Below, piece by piece: positions 9,367-19,101 of a DNA stretch of 64,000 nt (its first letter is position 1; each line of letters opens with the position of its first letter). This DNA is from Flavobacterium sp. N3904 (GTDB lineage Bacteria; Bacteroidota; Bacteroidia; Flavobacteriales; Flavobacteriaceae): assembly GCF_025947305.1 (NCBI RefSeq), contig NZ_CP110009.1, forward strand, positions 1,674,001-1,738,000, read 5' to 3'. Under the pieces are notes generated by a model. It was given only the letters and a program-made list of their open reading frames with translations, was not told the origin of the DNA and searched no databases. The position numbers and the translations under genes are program-made.

Positions 9367-11928
9367 TTAGAACGGGTAATTTATACCAAAATTAAAAACA
9401 GAATTTGCAAAATTATATTGGGTAAACCATCTTTGACCAATTTCGTTGGCGGGATTATAGGTTTTGAACCCCATATCAACGCGAACAACAAAAAAACTCA
9501 AGTCGTATCGAATTCCAAATCCAGTTCCCAAAGCAATTTCGCCTAAGTCACTCAGACTTGTAAACTTTGCAGGTTCATAAGTAACATCGTCGTAAACATT
9601 CCAGATATTCCCTGCATCTGCAAATAAAGCACCATTCCATCTGCCTACTATTTGAAAACGAAATTCGGCACTAAGTGCAATTTTCATGTTGGCTTCATTA
9701 AAGTCATTAGAAAAAGAACTGCTTCCCGGACCCAAACTATAAGGTTGCCAAGCTCTATTGTCATTTGATCCTCCGCCATAATAACTTTTTGAAAACGGAA
9801 TAGAATTTGAATTTCCGTAAGGAATGGCAATCCCAAAAAACGATCGTACAGCAAAGACTTTTCCTTTGTTCAAATTCCAATGTTTGATGTAATCAAACTC
9901 AGTTTTGATATATTCTGAATATTCTAAATTAAAAATTTCATAATTTCCATTATCGTTTTTAGGAAGGTTTCCAATATTTGAAATGGCGGACAGTATAGTT
10001 CCGGCTGATTCTACTTTTGTTCGAAATATGTAGTAATCATTATCCTGTAAATCTTTTTTGGTGGTTTTTGTGAAAGTAATATTGGTAGCCAATATAAAAT
10101 CATTATCGGTAAGTCTAATTCTTTGTTGCTCAATACTGTTTACATCCTGATAATCTGGGTCATTTGGTGTTAAAGCTGTTTGTTCAGACAGAACTTCATT
10201 CGTAAATCCAGTTGTACCACTTTCAATTATTAAGTTTCCAAATTTATCAACATTTTCAGAATTTATATTGTAGGTTTGTGCAATAGCGTTCAGCGCATCA
10301 TAGGAACTGCCATAAACATTAAAATAATTTTCTGGGTTCAGATTTCGTACAAATTGAAAATTTAGAAGATCCAATCGCGTTGTATTGTTCCTTTTTGGCG
10401 TCCAATTATAGGAAAATGAGCCGGTAAAATTTTCTTTGTCTAATCCGATGTTTGTTTGTTTTGAAAGCCCCAAACTCATTACGGTAGAAGGAATCATACT
10501 CTTCGGAATGATTTTTTCAGTTTTAAACGGGAATATAATTCGAGGAAAGTTAAGTTTTGCATCCACTCCATATTCCGAAACATTAAAGAAACTATCTCTG
10601 GCATCGGCTATGTCATTTGAGGCGCCAATATTTCCTCTTGCTGAAAGTTCTAATGTTTCAGCTCCATTAAAAACATTTCTGACGGTCTCTGTGATGCTGC
10701 CGGTAATACCAAAATCTTCTATGTTGGAGTGCGTGACATCCAGTGTATATCCAAAACTATACTTTTTCCTTGGTGTCAAGTAAATGTTGGCTATTAAAGA
10801 TTGCGCGGTACTGTCTCTTTTGTCTACTTCGTATTGTATCGAAGGATAATTAAAGATTTTAAGATTATTCAAATACCGGGTTGATAATACTGTTTTATAA
10901 TCTGCAAATGTTGTTCCTTTTGTAATGAAAACCGCATCGGTTATGGCGTGAGGCGTGTATTTTATTTTGTCATAAGCATACAAATGCATATTATTATAGG
11001 AAACACTGTCTTTTATTGTTGAACTGTGATTGGCAGCAGAGTAGTCTGTATAAATATTAATATCGCTTATTTTATACAATTTAAAGGGTTCAGTTTTAGT
11101 AGAATCGTTTTCTTGATATAAATAATTGCCAATATTCAAATTCACATTTGCTTTGTCTTTTTTGTTGATAGTATCAATATCAAAAGTTACATAATTGGAC
11201 TGAAAACGGTATGCACCATTATTTCTAAACAGCGTATTAATTCTGTTTTTCTCATTTTCAAAGTCTTCTGTTTTGTATTGATTTCCCGAAACAATCAGTG
11301 ATTTTGACGTTTTATAAAGAGAATCCAAAACGGGAGTCAGAATGGTGTTTTTTATCGTGTCTAAAAAATAAGGATTTCCTGTGGTTAAATAATATTTTAC
11401 TTCCGCTCTTTTGGGCGCCAATGAATCTAATTTATAAGAAGCTTTTACATTAAAATAGCCATTGTTAAAATAATAACTTTTAAGACGGGTTAATGATTTT
11501 TTTGACTTTAAAGTATCAGCAATAACCGGAGCTTCTCCCGTTTCTTTCAAAAACTCATGTATTCCGTGGTACCAAAATGATTTGCGAAGTCTTTCTACTT
11601 GTTTTGCAGAGAGCCATTTGACTTCTCTGTCGTATTTTTTTTGCTTGTTTAAATATTTTAAATTGAATGTTGAATCTGGATTTGGATTGGCCAAATTATA
11701 AATATTCAGCTGCATGCGATATCCAAGTATAGAGCTATTTGGTTGTTGATACAGTTGATCATAAATGGTTTGATTCTTTGTCAGTTTGCCATTTTGAATA
11801 ATTTCATTCTTAACCAGAAGTTGTTTTCTGGCCGGAACTCTTTTTTCTGAATTACAGGCCAAAATAAATATTGCAATTAGACTAAATGCTGCTATTTTTG
11901 TATAATTCTTTTTCTTCTGAAAAAGCAT
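9367..11928 (-). CDS. tamL: TamL-type BamA/TamA family outer membrane lipoprotein
   Basis: A long outer-membrane protein with a lipoprotein signal (KKKNYTKIAAFSLIAIFILAC, cysteine just after the hydrophobic stretch), POTRA-like repeats in the first half and a C-terminal surface-antigen beta-barrel ending in Phe (NFGINYPF). This combination of lipid anchor, POTRA domains and Omp85 barrel is the TamL variant of TamA known from Bacteroidetes, thought to help insert outer-membrane proteins with TamB. The frame is open to an ATG at 11991, but the ATG at 11928 places the signal peptide properly at the N-terminus, giving 853 residues. No tamB is seen nearby. It is divergent from the RNA methyltransferase. 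Confidence 0.85.
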   Translation of the reverse strand: MLFQKKKNYTKIAAFSLIAIFILACNSEKRVPARKQLLVKNEIIQNGKLTKNQTIYDQLYQQPNSSILGYRMQLNIYNLANPNPDSTFNLKYLNKQKKYDREVKWLSAKQVERLRKSFWYHGIHEFLKETGEAPVIADTLKSKKSLTRLKSYYFNNGYFNVKASYKLDSLAPKRAEVKYYLTTGNPYFLDTIKNTILTPVLDSLYKTSKSLIVSGNQYKTEDFENEKNRINTLFRNNGAYRFQSNYVTFDIDTINKKDKANVNLNIGNYLYQENDSTKTEPFKLYKISDINIYTDYSAANHSSTIKDSVSYNNMHLYAYDKIKYTPHAITDAVFITKGTTFADYKTVLSTRYLNNLKIFNYPSIQYEVDKRDSTAQSLIANIYLTPRKKYSFGYTLDVTHSNIEDFGITGSITETVRNVFNGAETLELSARGNIGASNDIADARDSFFNVSEYGVDAKLNFPRIIFPFKTEKIIPKSMIPSTVMSLGLSKQTNIGLDKENFTGSFSYNWTPKRNNTTRLDLLNFQFVRNLNPENYFNVYGSSYDALNAIAQTYNINSENVDKFGNLIIESGTTGFTNEVLSEQTALTPNDPDYQDVNSIEQQRIRLTDNDFILATNITFTKTTKKDLQDNDYYIFRTKVESAGTILSAISNIGNLPKNDNGNYEIFNLEYSEYIKTEFDYIKHWNLNKGKVFAVRSFFGIAIPYGNSNSIPFSKSYYGGGSNDNRAWQPYSLGPGSSSFSNDFNEANMKIALSAEFRFQIVGRWNGALFADAGNIWNVYDDVTYEPAKFTSLSDLGEIALGTGFGIRYDLSFFVVRVDMGFKTYNPANEIGQRWFTQYNFANSVFNFGINYPF

Positions 11929-12039
11929 TGTTCGTCCAAGGTAATTTGGAACCCACTTTTTTATTTTAAAGAAAGAAAGCTTTTTGTGCATGTGGGGTTC
12001 AATTGTTATAAAAATATTAAATCAAAAGTACATTTTTTT

Positions 12040-12768
12040 ATGCTTAGTAAAAACCAAATAAAGCTTATATCGAGTTTACAACAAAAAAAACATCGTTTTG
12101 CAAATCAGCTGTTTTTTGCCGAGGGTGTAAAAGTAATTCAAGAATTACTAAAATCAAATTTTGAGTTGGAACATCTTTACGCCATTAAGCCAGATTTTGA
12201 TGAAGTACAAAGTATAAAGAAATCAATTGTTTCAGAAAGTGAGTTGAAAAAAATTAGCGCTTTGGCAACGCCAAATACGTGTCTGGCTGTTTTTAAAATT
12301 CCTTCAAATGAAAAAATCATAGAATCGGGTTTGATTGTGGCTCTTGATTCTGTAAGAGATCCGGGTAATTTAGGTACAATATTAAGGTTATGCGATTGGT
12401 TTGGAATTCAGCAATTAATCTGTTCAAATGAAACAGTAGATATTTATAATCCAAAAGTCATTCAGGCAACTATGGGTTCTATTGCACGGGTAAATGTTAA
12501 TTATATTGATTTAAAATCTTTTATATCAAAAACGCATCTGCCAGTTTTTGGAACATTTATGGATGGTGATAATATTTATAAAACCACTTTACCTCAGGAG
12601 GGTATAATCGTAATGGGGAATGAAGCCAATGGGATTTCAGAAGAGTTGGAGTTAATGATTCAAAATAGATTAACCATTCCCCGTTTTGGAGATCTTCAAA
12701 AAACCGAAAGCTTAAATGTAGCTACAGCAACTTCAATTATTTTAAGTGAATTTAAAAGGAGAAGTTAA
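12040..12768 (+). CDS. TrmH/SpoU-family RNA 2'-O-methyltransferase
   Basis: A 242-residue SPOUT methyltransferase with an N-terminal substrate-binding domain (QKKHRFANQLFFAEGVKVI) and the three C-terminal knot motifs: ALDSVRDPGNLGTILR (about 108-123), IVMGNEANGIS (about 188-198) and SLNVATATSIILSEF near the end. The arrangement resembles RlmB- or TsnR-like rRNA methyltransferases; the exact target nucleotide cannot be told. The frame extends upstream to 11986, overlapping the tamL start region, but the ATG at 12040 begins the conserved MLSKNQIKLI and is preferred. Confidence 0.9.
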   Translation: MLSKNQIKLISSLQQKKHRFANQLFFAEGVKVIQELLKSNFELEHLYAIKPDFDEVQSIKKSIVSESELKKISALATPNTCLAVFKIPSNEKIIESGLIVALDSVRDPGNLGTILRLCDWFGIQQLICSNETVDIYNPKVIQATMGSIARVNVNYIDLKSFISKTHLPVFGTFMDGDNIYKTTLPQEGIIVMGNEANGISEELELMIQNRLTIPRFGDLQKTESLNVATATSIILSEFKRRS

Positions 12769-12781
12769 GTTTTAATTAAAT

Positions 12782-13492
12782 TTAATGAAAAGTAAAATTA
12801 ATTAAAACTGCTCTTGACTTCATAGATTCAATATTCCCGGTCCAAGGACTGTTTGGGTCTTTGTCACGAATTAATTCGTCTGAAATGCCAAAAGAACCTC
12901 TTATCGATGGCGAAAATATAAAGTACTCTGAGAAAATATCGATTCCAAAACCCAATTCATAATTAGTTGTCCAGGTTTTTACTCTAAATCGTTCTTCAAG
13001 ATTATCATCTAGGGATTTTGCATTACTGGATAAATTTAAATTTGCCGAAACACCACCCAAAAGATATGGACGAACATTGCCAGTTCTAAGAGAAGAGAAT
13101 TTTAATAATAAAGGGAAATTGATATAAGTGCTGTTTACTTCCCTGATTGCATCACTTGAAGAGTTAAAACTTGCATTGGGAGGATAATGCAAAATCCTAT
13201 TGGCATAATACAAACCGGGTTCAAAACGTAAATCCAAATACTCCATAAGTCTGACATTGGTTACCAATCCAACATTGAATCCTACTGATTTGTCAACTTG
13301 GATATCTGGCCCGACAGTTTTGTAATCAATTTTGAAATCATAAGAGTTGACTCCTAAAAAGAAACCAAAATAGACATATTTTTTTTGCCAGTTTTCAAGA
13401 TTTATTATGGGGTCTTTACTGAATATTCCCTTTGACTGGGCATTTCCTTTTACAGCCAAAGCTAGAAGAACTATTACAATTATTTTTTTCAT
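12782..13492 (-). CDS. porT: PorT-like outer membrane protein of type IX secretion
   Basis: The 236-residue protein has a signal peptide (MKKIIVIVLLALAVKGNAQ) and a beta-barrel body with alternating aromatic strands such as KYVYFGFFLGVNSYDFKI and YLDLRFEPGLYY, ending in Phe-His. This matches PorT, an integral outer-membrane protein required for the type IX secretion system that exports adhesins and enzymes and supports gliding. The position directly downstream of menG/ubiE (23 nt) is the usual neighbourhood of porT in Flavobacteria, and the two probably share a transcript. Confidence 0.85.
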   Translation of the reverse strand: MKKIIVIVLLALAVKGNAQSKGIFSKDPIINLENWQKKYVYFGFFLGVNSYDFKIDYKTVGPDIQVDKSVGFNVGLVTNVRLMEYLDLRFEPGLYYANRILHYPPNASFNSSSDAIREVNSTYINFPLLLKFSSLRTGNVRPYLLGGVSANLNLSSNAKSLDDNLEERFRVKTWTTNYELGFGIDIFSEYFIFSPSIRGSFGISDELIRDKDPNSPWTGNIESMKSRAVLINFTFH

Positions 13493-13515
13493 ATAGATGC
13501 TGAATATTTTCAGTA

Positions 13516-14247
13516 TTAACTTTTAGAGGCAGAGTATATAGTAGCTACTCCAAATGTTTGTGGCATAGCTTCAACATTTATAAACCCAGTTTTTCTCAAA
13601 ATATTGTTTAATGCTTCGCCATAAGGGAAAGAAGCAGCAGATTCAGACAAATAGCCATAGGCGACATCATCTTTTGAAAATAATTTTCCTATAATGGGTA
13701 ATATGTTGTTACTATAAAAATGATAACCTTGTTTATAAGGAGTTTTGTCAGGAACCGAAGTTTCTAAAATGACGAAAATCCCTCCAGGTTTTAAGACTCT
13801 TAAAATTTCCGAAAGCCCTGTTTCCAGATGCTCAAAATTTCTAACACCAAAGGCAACAGTAATTGCATCAAAATAATCATTTTCAAATGGCATGTTCTCA
13901 GAATCACCCAAGACCATTTCTATAGTTTTAGAAAGATTTTTTTCTCGAATTTTGTTTACACCAATTTCCAGCATTCCCGATGAAATGTCTAGTCCAATAA
14001 TTTTTGAGGCTTTTGTTTGGGCTAGCAAAATAGCTAAATCTCCCGTACCAGTTGCAATATCCAAAATAGTATCAGGATTTGTTCCTGCCACTAATTGTAA
14101 AACTTTTTTTCTCCATTTAATATCTATCCCAAACGAAATGACACGGTTTAGATTGTCATAATTCCCGGATATGTTATCAAACATAGTTGCAACTTGTTCT
14201 TTTTTACTTAGAGTCGAATTTTTATAAGGTGTGATTTCTTTTGGCAT
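13516..14247 (-). CDS. ubiE: Demethylmenaquinone methyltransferase (MenG/UbiE)
   Basis: A 243-residue class I SAM methyltransferase that completes menaquinone synthesis, the respiratory quinone of Flavobacteria. Motifs are [11 protein letters not shown] (SAM-binding, about 63-73), [35 protein letters not shown] (about 109-131) and LRVLKPGG. The N-terminal [21 protein letters not shown] is the UbiE/COQ5 signature. A TATATTTG -7 element (14269-14262, minus strand) sits 15 nt upstream of the ATG, so the message is nearly leaderless. porT follows closely. Confidence 0.95.
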   Translation of the reverse strand: MPKEITPYKNSTLSKKEQVATMFDNISGNYDNLNRVISFGIDIKWRKKVLQLVAGTNPDTILDIATGTGDLAILLAQTKASKIIGLDISSGMLEIGVNKIREKNLSKTIEMVLGDSENMPFENDYFDAITVAFGVRNFEHLETGLSEILRVLKPGGIFVILETSVPDKTPYKQGYHFYSNNILPIIGKLFSKDDVAYGYLSESAASFPYGEALNNILRKTGFINVEAMPQTFGVATIYSASKS

Positions 14248-14550
14248 TTTTTTAATTTGTACAAATATAACATAAACTATAAGAACTATAAATGTGTTTT
14301 TTGAAATGGAGAAATTTATTTTAAAGAAAGCAAAAAAAACACGAGGAAGTAAAATTTTCTTTGAATTTTCCGAGCAGTAAATTTTTTAAAAGTAAGAAAA
14401 AAACGAATAATACTTTCGAATAGCCTGTATTCGTTGAGAAAATACAAAATTTATTTAAAGTAAAAATAATTGAAATATCACCAAAAGTGGGTATTGTGGA
14501 TGCTATAATTATTGTAGATGTTTGTACTTTAAAATTTAAATATTTTATAA
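14248..14550. other. Intergenic region between ubiE and a small membrane gene
   Basis: About 300 nt of AT-rich divergent spacer. It holds the ubiE -7 element at its left edge. I see no open frame of note, no strong hairpin and no repeat in the rest. Confidence 0.5.
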
Positions 14551-14868
14551 ATGATTAGTAGGGAATTAATGACCCAAATCAAATGGATAATTTTTGCGCT
14601 CTTTATCTCATTTGTTCTTGTGATTTTTTTTGAAGGTACTATCAGTAACGGTAGTATTAATTTAAAAGCGCAAAATACGTTCTTAGGATTAAATTTGTTT
14701 TTGGAAATTTTAATTTTCTTTGCCTTTAGTACCTTTGTGGTATTTGGTACTAAAGGCTTTTTTGAGTTGTACTCTCAAAAAATATCAAATACTATCGTCT
14801 TCATTTCTGGAGTGATATTGATATTTGTAATTTGTATACTATGTTATCAAATTTTAGCACAAGAGTAG
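14551..14868 (+). CDS. Small hypothetical membrane protein, three transmembrane helices
   Basis: I do not recognise the family. The 105 residues contain three hydrophobic segments (about 10-27, 45-67 and 78-101) separated by short polar turns. An N-terminal IKWIIFALFISFVLVIFF suggests an uncleaved first helix. A strong bidirectional terminator follows immediately, which supports it being a real transcription unit. Nothing in the neighbours points to a role. Confidence 0.6.
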   Translation: MISRELMTQIKWIIFALFISFVLVIFFEGTISNGSINLKAQNTFLGLNLFLEILIFFAFSTFVVFGTKGFFELYSQKISNTIVFISGVILIFVICILCYQILAQE

Positions 14869-14893
14869 GTCATTCCTCTAATCATTATCAAAA

Positions 14894-14925
14894 AACATCT
14901 CTCAAAAAAGAGATGTTTTTTTTTG
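14894..14925. terminator. Bidirectional terminator
   Basis: ACATCTCT (14895-14902), loop CAAAAA, AGAGATGT (14909-14916), then nine T. On the minus strand the same hairpin also ends in T runs, so it serves both the small membrane gene and folA, which converge here. Confidence 0.9.
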
Positions 14926-15408
14926 CTATTTTTTAGCAAAAGTTTGGTAGGTATAATCAAAAAGATGCTTGTCGTCTTTGGGATTAAATTCAGTTTGAAC
15001 TTGAGTCCATTCGTCAGTATTTATTGCAGGAAAAAAGACATCAGCTTCAAAATTATGATGTACTCTGGTAATTTCCAATTTATCAGTATAGGGAAGTCCT
15101 AAATTATAGATTTCACCTCCACCAATTATAAAAGAAATTTCATTTTCGGGACAAATTGCAATTGCATCTTCCATGCTTTCAACAACAATACAACCTTCTG
15201 GATTATAATTTTTTTGTCGAGTTATTACAATATGTGTTCGATTTGGGAGCGGCTTAGGGAAGCTTTCAAATGTTTTTCTTCCCATTATAATATGATGGCC
15301 AGTTGTTAAGGATTTGAATCTTTTGAAATCGTTGGGCAAGTGCCAAACGAGTTCGTTATTTTTCCCAAGTGCATTATTTTCTGCAACTGCAGCAATCATA
15401 ATTATCAT
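14926..15408 (-). CDS. folA: Dihydrofolate reductase
   Basis: A 160-residue NADPH-dependent reductase that regenerates tetrahydrofolate, which thymidylate synthase (thyA, 1 kb away) consumes. DHFR signatures are AAVAENNALGKNNELVWHLPNDFKRFKSL (about 5-33, with the active-site Asp in LPNDFKRF), HHIIMGRKTFESF (about 38-50) and FIIGGGEIYN (about 93-102). Length is standard. It starts 12 nt after the stop of the 2TM-domain gene, so the two are probably co-transcribed. Confidence 0.97.
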   Translation of the reverse strand: MIIMIAAVAENNALGKNNELVWHLPNDFKRFKSLTTGHHIIMGRKTFESFPKPLPNRTHIVITRQKNYNPEGCIVVESMEDAIAICPENEISFIIGGGEIYNLGLPYTDKLEITRVHHNFEADVFFPAINTDEWTQVQTEFNPKDDKHLFDYTYQTFAKK

Positions 15409-15419
15409 ATTTCGAGATT

Positions 15420-15755
15420 TTATTTTTTAGTTGTATCCTCTTCAATTTTGGACTCTAATTGCGCTATTTTTTTTTGCTGTAATGTAACAAGACGATTTAT
15501 TTGGTCTCTTTCCCAATATTTATTCATAAAACGATCGGTTATAAAGACTTTTATAAAATGTAAAACAAAAAGGAATAACCATAATGTAATAATCCAAATA
15601 CACCAATTGGTATCTATACCAATATCAAAAAAGCGATGTGCAGTAAATATAAATAAGCTTGTTAAGGTAAAGAGAACAAAATGATAATAGAGTCTTTTCT
15701 TTTGTTTTAAACGTCTTCTTGCATATTCGTATTGTTCGTGTAACTCTTTTTCCAT
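15420..15755 (-). CDS. 2TM-domain protein
   Basis: The 111 residues contain a charged N-terminus (EYARRRLKQKKRLYYHF), two adjacent membrane helices (about 27-43 and 52-70) and a coiled-coil-like charged tail (QQKKIAQLESKIEED). This is the layout of the 2TM domain family, common in Bacteroidetes; in some proteins the domain is fused to histidine kinases, but alone its function is unknown. It is upstream of folA on the same strand. Confidence 0.75.
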   Translation of the reverse strand: MEKELHEQYEYARRRLKQKKRLYYHFVLFTLTSLFIFTAHRFFDIGIDTNWCIWIITLWLFLFVLHFIKVFITDRFMNKYWERDQINRLVTLQQKKIAQLESKIEEDTTKK

Positions 15756-15988
15756 GGCTAATTTTTTGCTTATAAAGATAAAATTTATTTCTTAATGCGA
15801 CTAATCTGATTATTGATTATTTATACTGAAAACGATTTCTTAATTTGAATTCAAAATTTAAAGGATTCAATTTCTTTATATAATTAAAAAAGGGGGATGT
15901 TTATTGCTATTATGCTAAAAATTTACCTGGTTGATGAAATCTAAAATTAATTCAGTTACTTTGTTATAACTTTAAAAATGAAATAGTT

Positions 15989-16285
15989 ATGTCTATCAAG
16001 AAACAATTTATAAAAACTAAGCCTGTTTGTAAAGTTACTTTTAGTGTAGAAGCAAAAGAGGCAAACGAAGCATCGGTTATTGGAGATTTTAATAATTGGA
16101 GTGTTGAAGAAGGGGCTTTGAGTAAGCTGAAAAATGGTACTTTTAAAGCTACTTTCGATCTGAATAAAGATGCAACTTATGAATTTAAGTATGTCATAGA
16201 TGGTAAATTTGTAAATGAGCCAGAAGCTGATTCCTTCAAATGGAATGATTTTGCAGGTGCAGAAAATAGTGTATTAGCAATATAG
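15989..16285 (+). CDS. CBM48 / isoamylase early-set domain protein
   Basis: A single-domain protein of 98 residues with an immunoglobulin-like early-set fold. The core SVIGDFNNWS (about 30-39) followed by LSKLKNGTFKATFDL and YEFKYVIDGKF is typical of AMPK/CBM48 glycogen-binding domains. It has no catalytic domain. Stand-alone versions are common in Bacteroidetes and may bind glycogen or regulate an enzyme, but no partner lies next to it. Confidence 0.8.
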   Translation: MSIKKQFIKTKPVCKVTFSVEAKEANEASVIGDFNNWSVEEGALSKLKNGTFKATFDLNKDATYEFKYVIDGKFVNEPEADSFKWNDFAGAENSVLAI

Positions 16286-16296
16286 TTGGTGCAGAA

Positions 16297-16330
16297 AAAA
16301 ATCCGCTTTTTAGCGGATTTTTTTTTTTAA
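16297..16330. terminator. Bidirectional terminator
   Basis: AAATCCGCT (16299-16307), loop TTTT, AGCGGATTT (16312-16320), with ten T after and six A before. It ends both the CBM48 gene and the converging thyA, overlapping the thyA stop region. Confidence 0.9.
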
Positions 16331-17178
16331 ACGGCTACATTCCCTTTAATCAAGGCATGTGGTTCATAACTTTCTAATGTAAAATCATCAAAATCAAAAT
16401 CGAAGATGTTTTTTATCGCAGGATTTAAGATCATTTTTGGCAATGGTTTTGGCTCACGTGTCAGTTGCAACTCAAGTTGTTCAAAATGATTATTGTAAAT
16501 GTGTGCATCACCAAAAGTGTGTATAAATTCACCAACTTCCAGATTGCAAACTTGTGCAATCATCATGGTTAGCAAGGCGTAAGAGGCTATATTGAAAGGA
16601 ACTCCCAGAAATATATCGGCACTGCGTTGGTACAATTGGCAGGATAATTTTCCTTTAGTTTCTCCTTTGGTTTCATCTGCTGATGTTACATAAAACTGAA
16701 AAAACGCATGGCAAGGAGGCAGAGCGGCTTTGTTATTGGCTACATTTTCCTCAAATGATTTTGTGGTGTCTGGAAGTACTGATGGATTCCAAGCTGAAAC
16801 TAGCATTCTTCGACTGTTTGGATTCGTTTTCAGTTCTGTAATTAGTTCTGAAATTTGATCTATTTCTTCACTATTCCAATTGCGCCATTGGTGACCATAC
16901 ACAGGACCCAAATCTCCATTGCTATCTGCCCAGGCATCCCAAATTTTAACACCATTTTCTTGTAGGTATTTTATATTGGTATCGCCTTTTAAAAACCAAA
17001 GCAATTCGTAAATTATCGATTTAAGATGTAATTTTTTGGTGGTCACCATTGGAAATCCTTCACTTAAATCAAAACGCATCTGGTAACCAAATACACTTTT
17101 TGTTCCGGTACCGGTACGATCTCCTTTTTGACAACCGTTGGTCATAACATGTTGGACTAAGTCTAGGTATTGTTTCAT
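16327..17178 (-). CDS. thyA: Thymidylate synthase
   Basis: Converts dUMP to dTMP with methylene-THF. The 283 residues include [17 protein letters not shown] (about 22-38), [19 protein letters not shown] (about 49-67), the catalytic region [11 protein letters not shown] (about 152-162, nucleophile Cys) and [23 protein letters not shown] (about 179-201). All ThyA motifs are present at normal length. The family and the presence of folA imply the classical, not the ThyX, route. Confidence 0.98.
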   Translation of the reverse strand: MKQYLDLVQHVMTNGCQKGDRTGTGTKSVFGYQMRFDLSEGFPMVTTKKLHLKSIIYELLWFLKGDTNIKYLQENGVKIWDAWADSNGDLGPVYGHQWRNWNSEEIDQISELITELKTNPNSRRMLVSAWNPSVLPDTTKSFEENVANNKAALPPCHAFFQFYVTSADETKGETKGKLSCQLYQRSADIFLGVPFNIASYALLTMMIAQVCNLEVGEFIHTFGDAHIYNNHFEQLELQLTREPKPLPKMILNPAIKNIFDFDFDDFTLESYEPHALIKGNVAV

Positions 17179-17179
17179 T

Positions 17180-17266
17180 TATGTTTAATAGTTAAACTGT
17201 TTAATCGTAATTTGTAAGTTTGCTTAACGATAAACAGTTCAACAAATCAACGATTCAACTATTTTA
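17180..17266. repeat. Intergenic inverted repeat between thyA and the bifunctional nuclease
   Basis: A left arm with AATAGTTAAACTGTTTAATCG and a right arm with ACAGTTCAACAAATCAACG and ATTCAACTATT form an imperfect inverted repeat around GTAAGTTTGCTTAACG. It is composed of GTTtAAC-like units and has no terminator T run. Confidence 0.55.
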
Positions 17267-17267
17267 A

Positions 17268-17897
17268 TTAGGATTCTCTCTTAGAAATTTCGTCACGGAT
17301 TTTTGCAGCTTTTTCGTAATCTTCATGTTCCACAGCTTGATCCAATAATTCATTTAATTCAGACAAACTGTGCTTTGAATAGGTGTTTCCCGATTCGTTG
17401 CTTTCTTCGTTATGTCCAAAAGTCTCTGGATTTGAAAGTATATCGTCTATTTCTTGCGATGCCGCATCAGCTTCCAGAGGATTTGCTTTTAAATAGATTC
17501 CGGCTTTGTCTAAAATATTTTTATAAGTAAAGATTGGAGCATTGAAACGCAAGGCCAATGCAATAGCATCGGAGGTTCTGGCATCAATAATTTCCTCAAT
17601 TTTATCTCTTTCACATATTATACTGGAATAAAAAACACCATCCACTAGTTTGTGGATAATAACCTGCTTTACAACAATGTCAAATCGTTCTGCAAAATTT
17701 TTGAATAAATCATGCGTTAACGGACGAGGCGGTTTAATTTCTTTTTCTAATGCAATAGCAATCGATTGAGCCTCAAAAGCGCCAATGACAATGGGTAATT
17801 TTCGTTCGCCATCAACCTCATTCAAAATCAATGCATAGGCACCGTTTTGGGTTTGACTATATGAAATTCCTTTTATGGATAATTTAACTAAGCTCAT
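17268..17897 (-). CDS. Bifunctional nuclease (DUF151) with UVR motif
   Basis: The N-terminal two thirds (MSLVKLSIKGISYSQTQNGAYALIL through TSDAIALALRFNAPIF, about 1-130) is the BFN/DUF151 domain. The C-terminus (LLDQAVEHEDYEKAAKIRDEI, about 185-205) is a UvrB/UvrC-type UVR motif that mediates protein contacts. Proteins of this form are widespread in Bacteroidetes; nuclease activity has been reported for distant plant homologues only. The frame is open to 17975, but the ATG at 17897 starts the conserved domain exactly. 209 residues. Confidence 0.85.
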   Translation of the reverse strand: MSLVKLSIKGISYSQTQNGAYALILNEVDGERKLPIVIGAFEAQSIAIALEKEIKPPRPLTHDLFKNFAERFDIVVKQVIIHKLVDGVFYSSIICERDKIEEIIDARTSDAIALALRFNAPIFTYKNILDKAGIYLKANPLEADAASQEIDDILSNPETFGHNEESNESGNTYSKHSLSELNELLDQAVEHEDYEKAAKIRDEISKRES

Positions 17898-17984
17898 GTT
17901 GATATAATAGAAAGTACAAAGTACCTTATTAATGGTGTAAATGTCAATTTTAAAATATAGTGCAATTTTAGTCAAAATTTATCG

Positions 17985-18037
17985 AACAAAAAAGCCGTCT
18001 AAAGCAAAGATACGATTATCTTGTTTTTAGGCGACTT
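17985..18037 (-). terminator. etfA terminator, with an embedded -7 element
   Basis: On the minus strand AAGTCGCCTAAA (18037-18026) pairs with TTTAGACGGCTT (18003-17992) with one mismatch and one G-U pair, then a T run. The loop holds TATCTTTG (18012-18005), a perfect -7 match that could start the message of the bifunctional nuclease from inside the terminator of the preceding unit. Confidence 0.6.
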
Positions 18038-18059
18038 AATTTATAAGAGAAATTTATTT

Positions 18060-19028
18060 TTAAGAATGTTGCTCTTTGAATGCTTTTAATTTGGTTATTA
18101 ATTGTGGGACAATTTCAAAAGCATCTCCAACAACTCCGTAGTCTGCTACTTTGAAGAAAGGCGCTTCTGGATCACTATTGATGACAACTTTTACTTTAGA
18201 TGAATTGATACCGGCGATATGTTGTATTGCTCCAGAAATTCCTATGGCAATATACAAGTTGGTAGCTACAGGTTTTCCTGTTTGTCCCACGTGTTCGCTA
18301 TGAGGTCTCCAGCCTAAATCGGATACCGGTTTTGAACAGGCAGTTGCAGCTCCTAGAACGCTAGCCAATTCTTCAATCATTCCCCAGTTTTCGGGTCCTT
18401 TTAGACCGCGACCTGCAGAAACAACAATATCAGCATCTGCTATAGAAACTTTACCTGAAACTTTTTCTACAGACACCACTTTAACTCCAAAATCTGCATC
18501 TCCGATGGTTGGATTGAAATCTTCTTCTGTTAATGCAGAAGCACTTTCAAATATACCGTAAGAGTTTTTAGCAAGAGCCAATACTTTTACATCTGTACTG
18601 ATTTCTGTGATATTGAACGCTTTGTTTGAAAAAGCATTTCTTTTTACTTGAAAAGGAGCAGTGCTTACCGGTAACCCAACAACGTTTGAAGCAAAGCCAG
18701 CTTCTAATGCAACAGCAACCAATGAAGACAAGTAAATGCTATCTGTTGTTGAGGAAAGCAAAACTACTTTAGCCCCTTCTTTTTGAGCTGCTTGTTTGAT
18801 TACATCGGCATAAGCTTTGGCAGTAAAACCGGCTAATTTATCGTTGTTTACTTTTAAAACTTTGTCTACACCGTATTTTGACAATTCAGAAACATCTCCG
18901 GTGTTTATTGTTACTGCTGTTACGGTTGTTCCCAAAGATTCAGCAACTTTTTTTGCATAAGAAGCAAGTTCTAACGCTACTTTTTTGAATTTTCCTTCTG
19001 CAGATTCTGCGTATATTAATATTGACAT
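18060..19028 (-). CDS. etfA: Electron transfer flavoprotein subunit alpha
   Basis: Pairs with EtfB to carry electrons from acyl-CoA dehydrogenases to the quinone pool. The 322 residues have the N-terminal alpha/beta domain and the C-terminal FAD domain: ADIVVSAGRGLKGPENWG (about 199-216), GATACSKPVSDLGWRPHSEHVGQTGK (about 230-255), AIGISGAIQHIAGI and VINSDPEAPFFKVADYGVVGD. It follows etfB on the same strand after 73 nt and ends in a hairpin terminator. Confidence 0.97.
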   Translation of the reverse strand: MSILIYAESAEGKFKKVALELASYAKKVAESLGTTVTAVTINTGDVSELSKYGVDKVLKVNNDKLAGFTAKAYADVIKQAAQKEGAKVVLLSSTTDSIYLSSLVAVALEAGFASNVVGLPVSTAPFQVKRNAFSNKAFNITEISTDVKVLALAKNSYGIFESASALTEEDFNPTIGDADFGVKVVSVEKVSGKVSIADADIVVSAGRGLKGPENWGMIEELASVLGAATACSKPVSDLGWRPHSEHVGQTGKPVATNLYIAIGISGAIQHIAGINSSKVKVVINSDPEAPFFKVADYGVVGDAFEIVPQLITKLKAFKEQHS

Positions 19029-19029
19029 G

Positions 19030-19098
19030 ATTTTTTGTTTAAGAGTTTAAAGTTTAAGGTTTAAAGTTTTACAACTGAAAACTGTAACTGAAAACGGA
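19030..19098. repeat. TTTAAAGT-type intergenic repeat inside etfBA
   Basis: The etfB-etfA gap carries GTTTAAGAGTTTAAAGTTTAAGG units followed by ACTGAAAACTGTAACTGAAAAC. Read as RNA it can fold weakly. It is one of several TTTAAA-rich spacers in the window. Confidence 0.5.
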
Positions 19099-19101
19099 TT
19101 A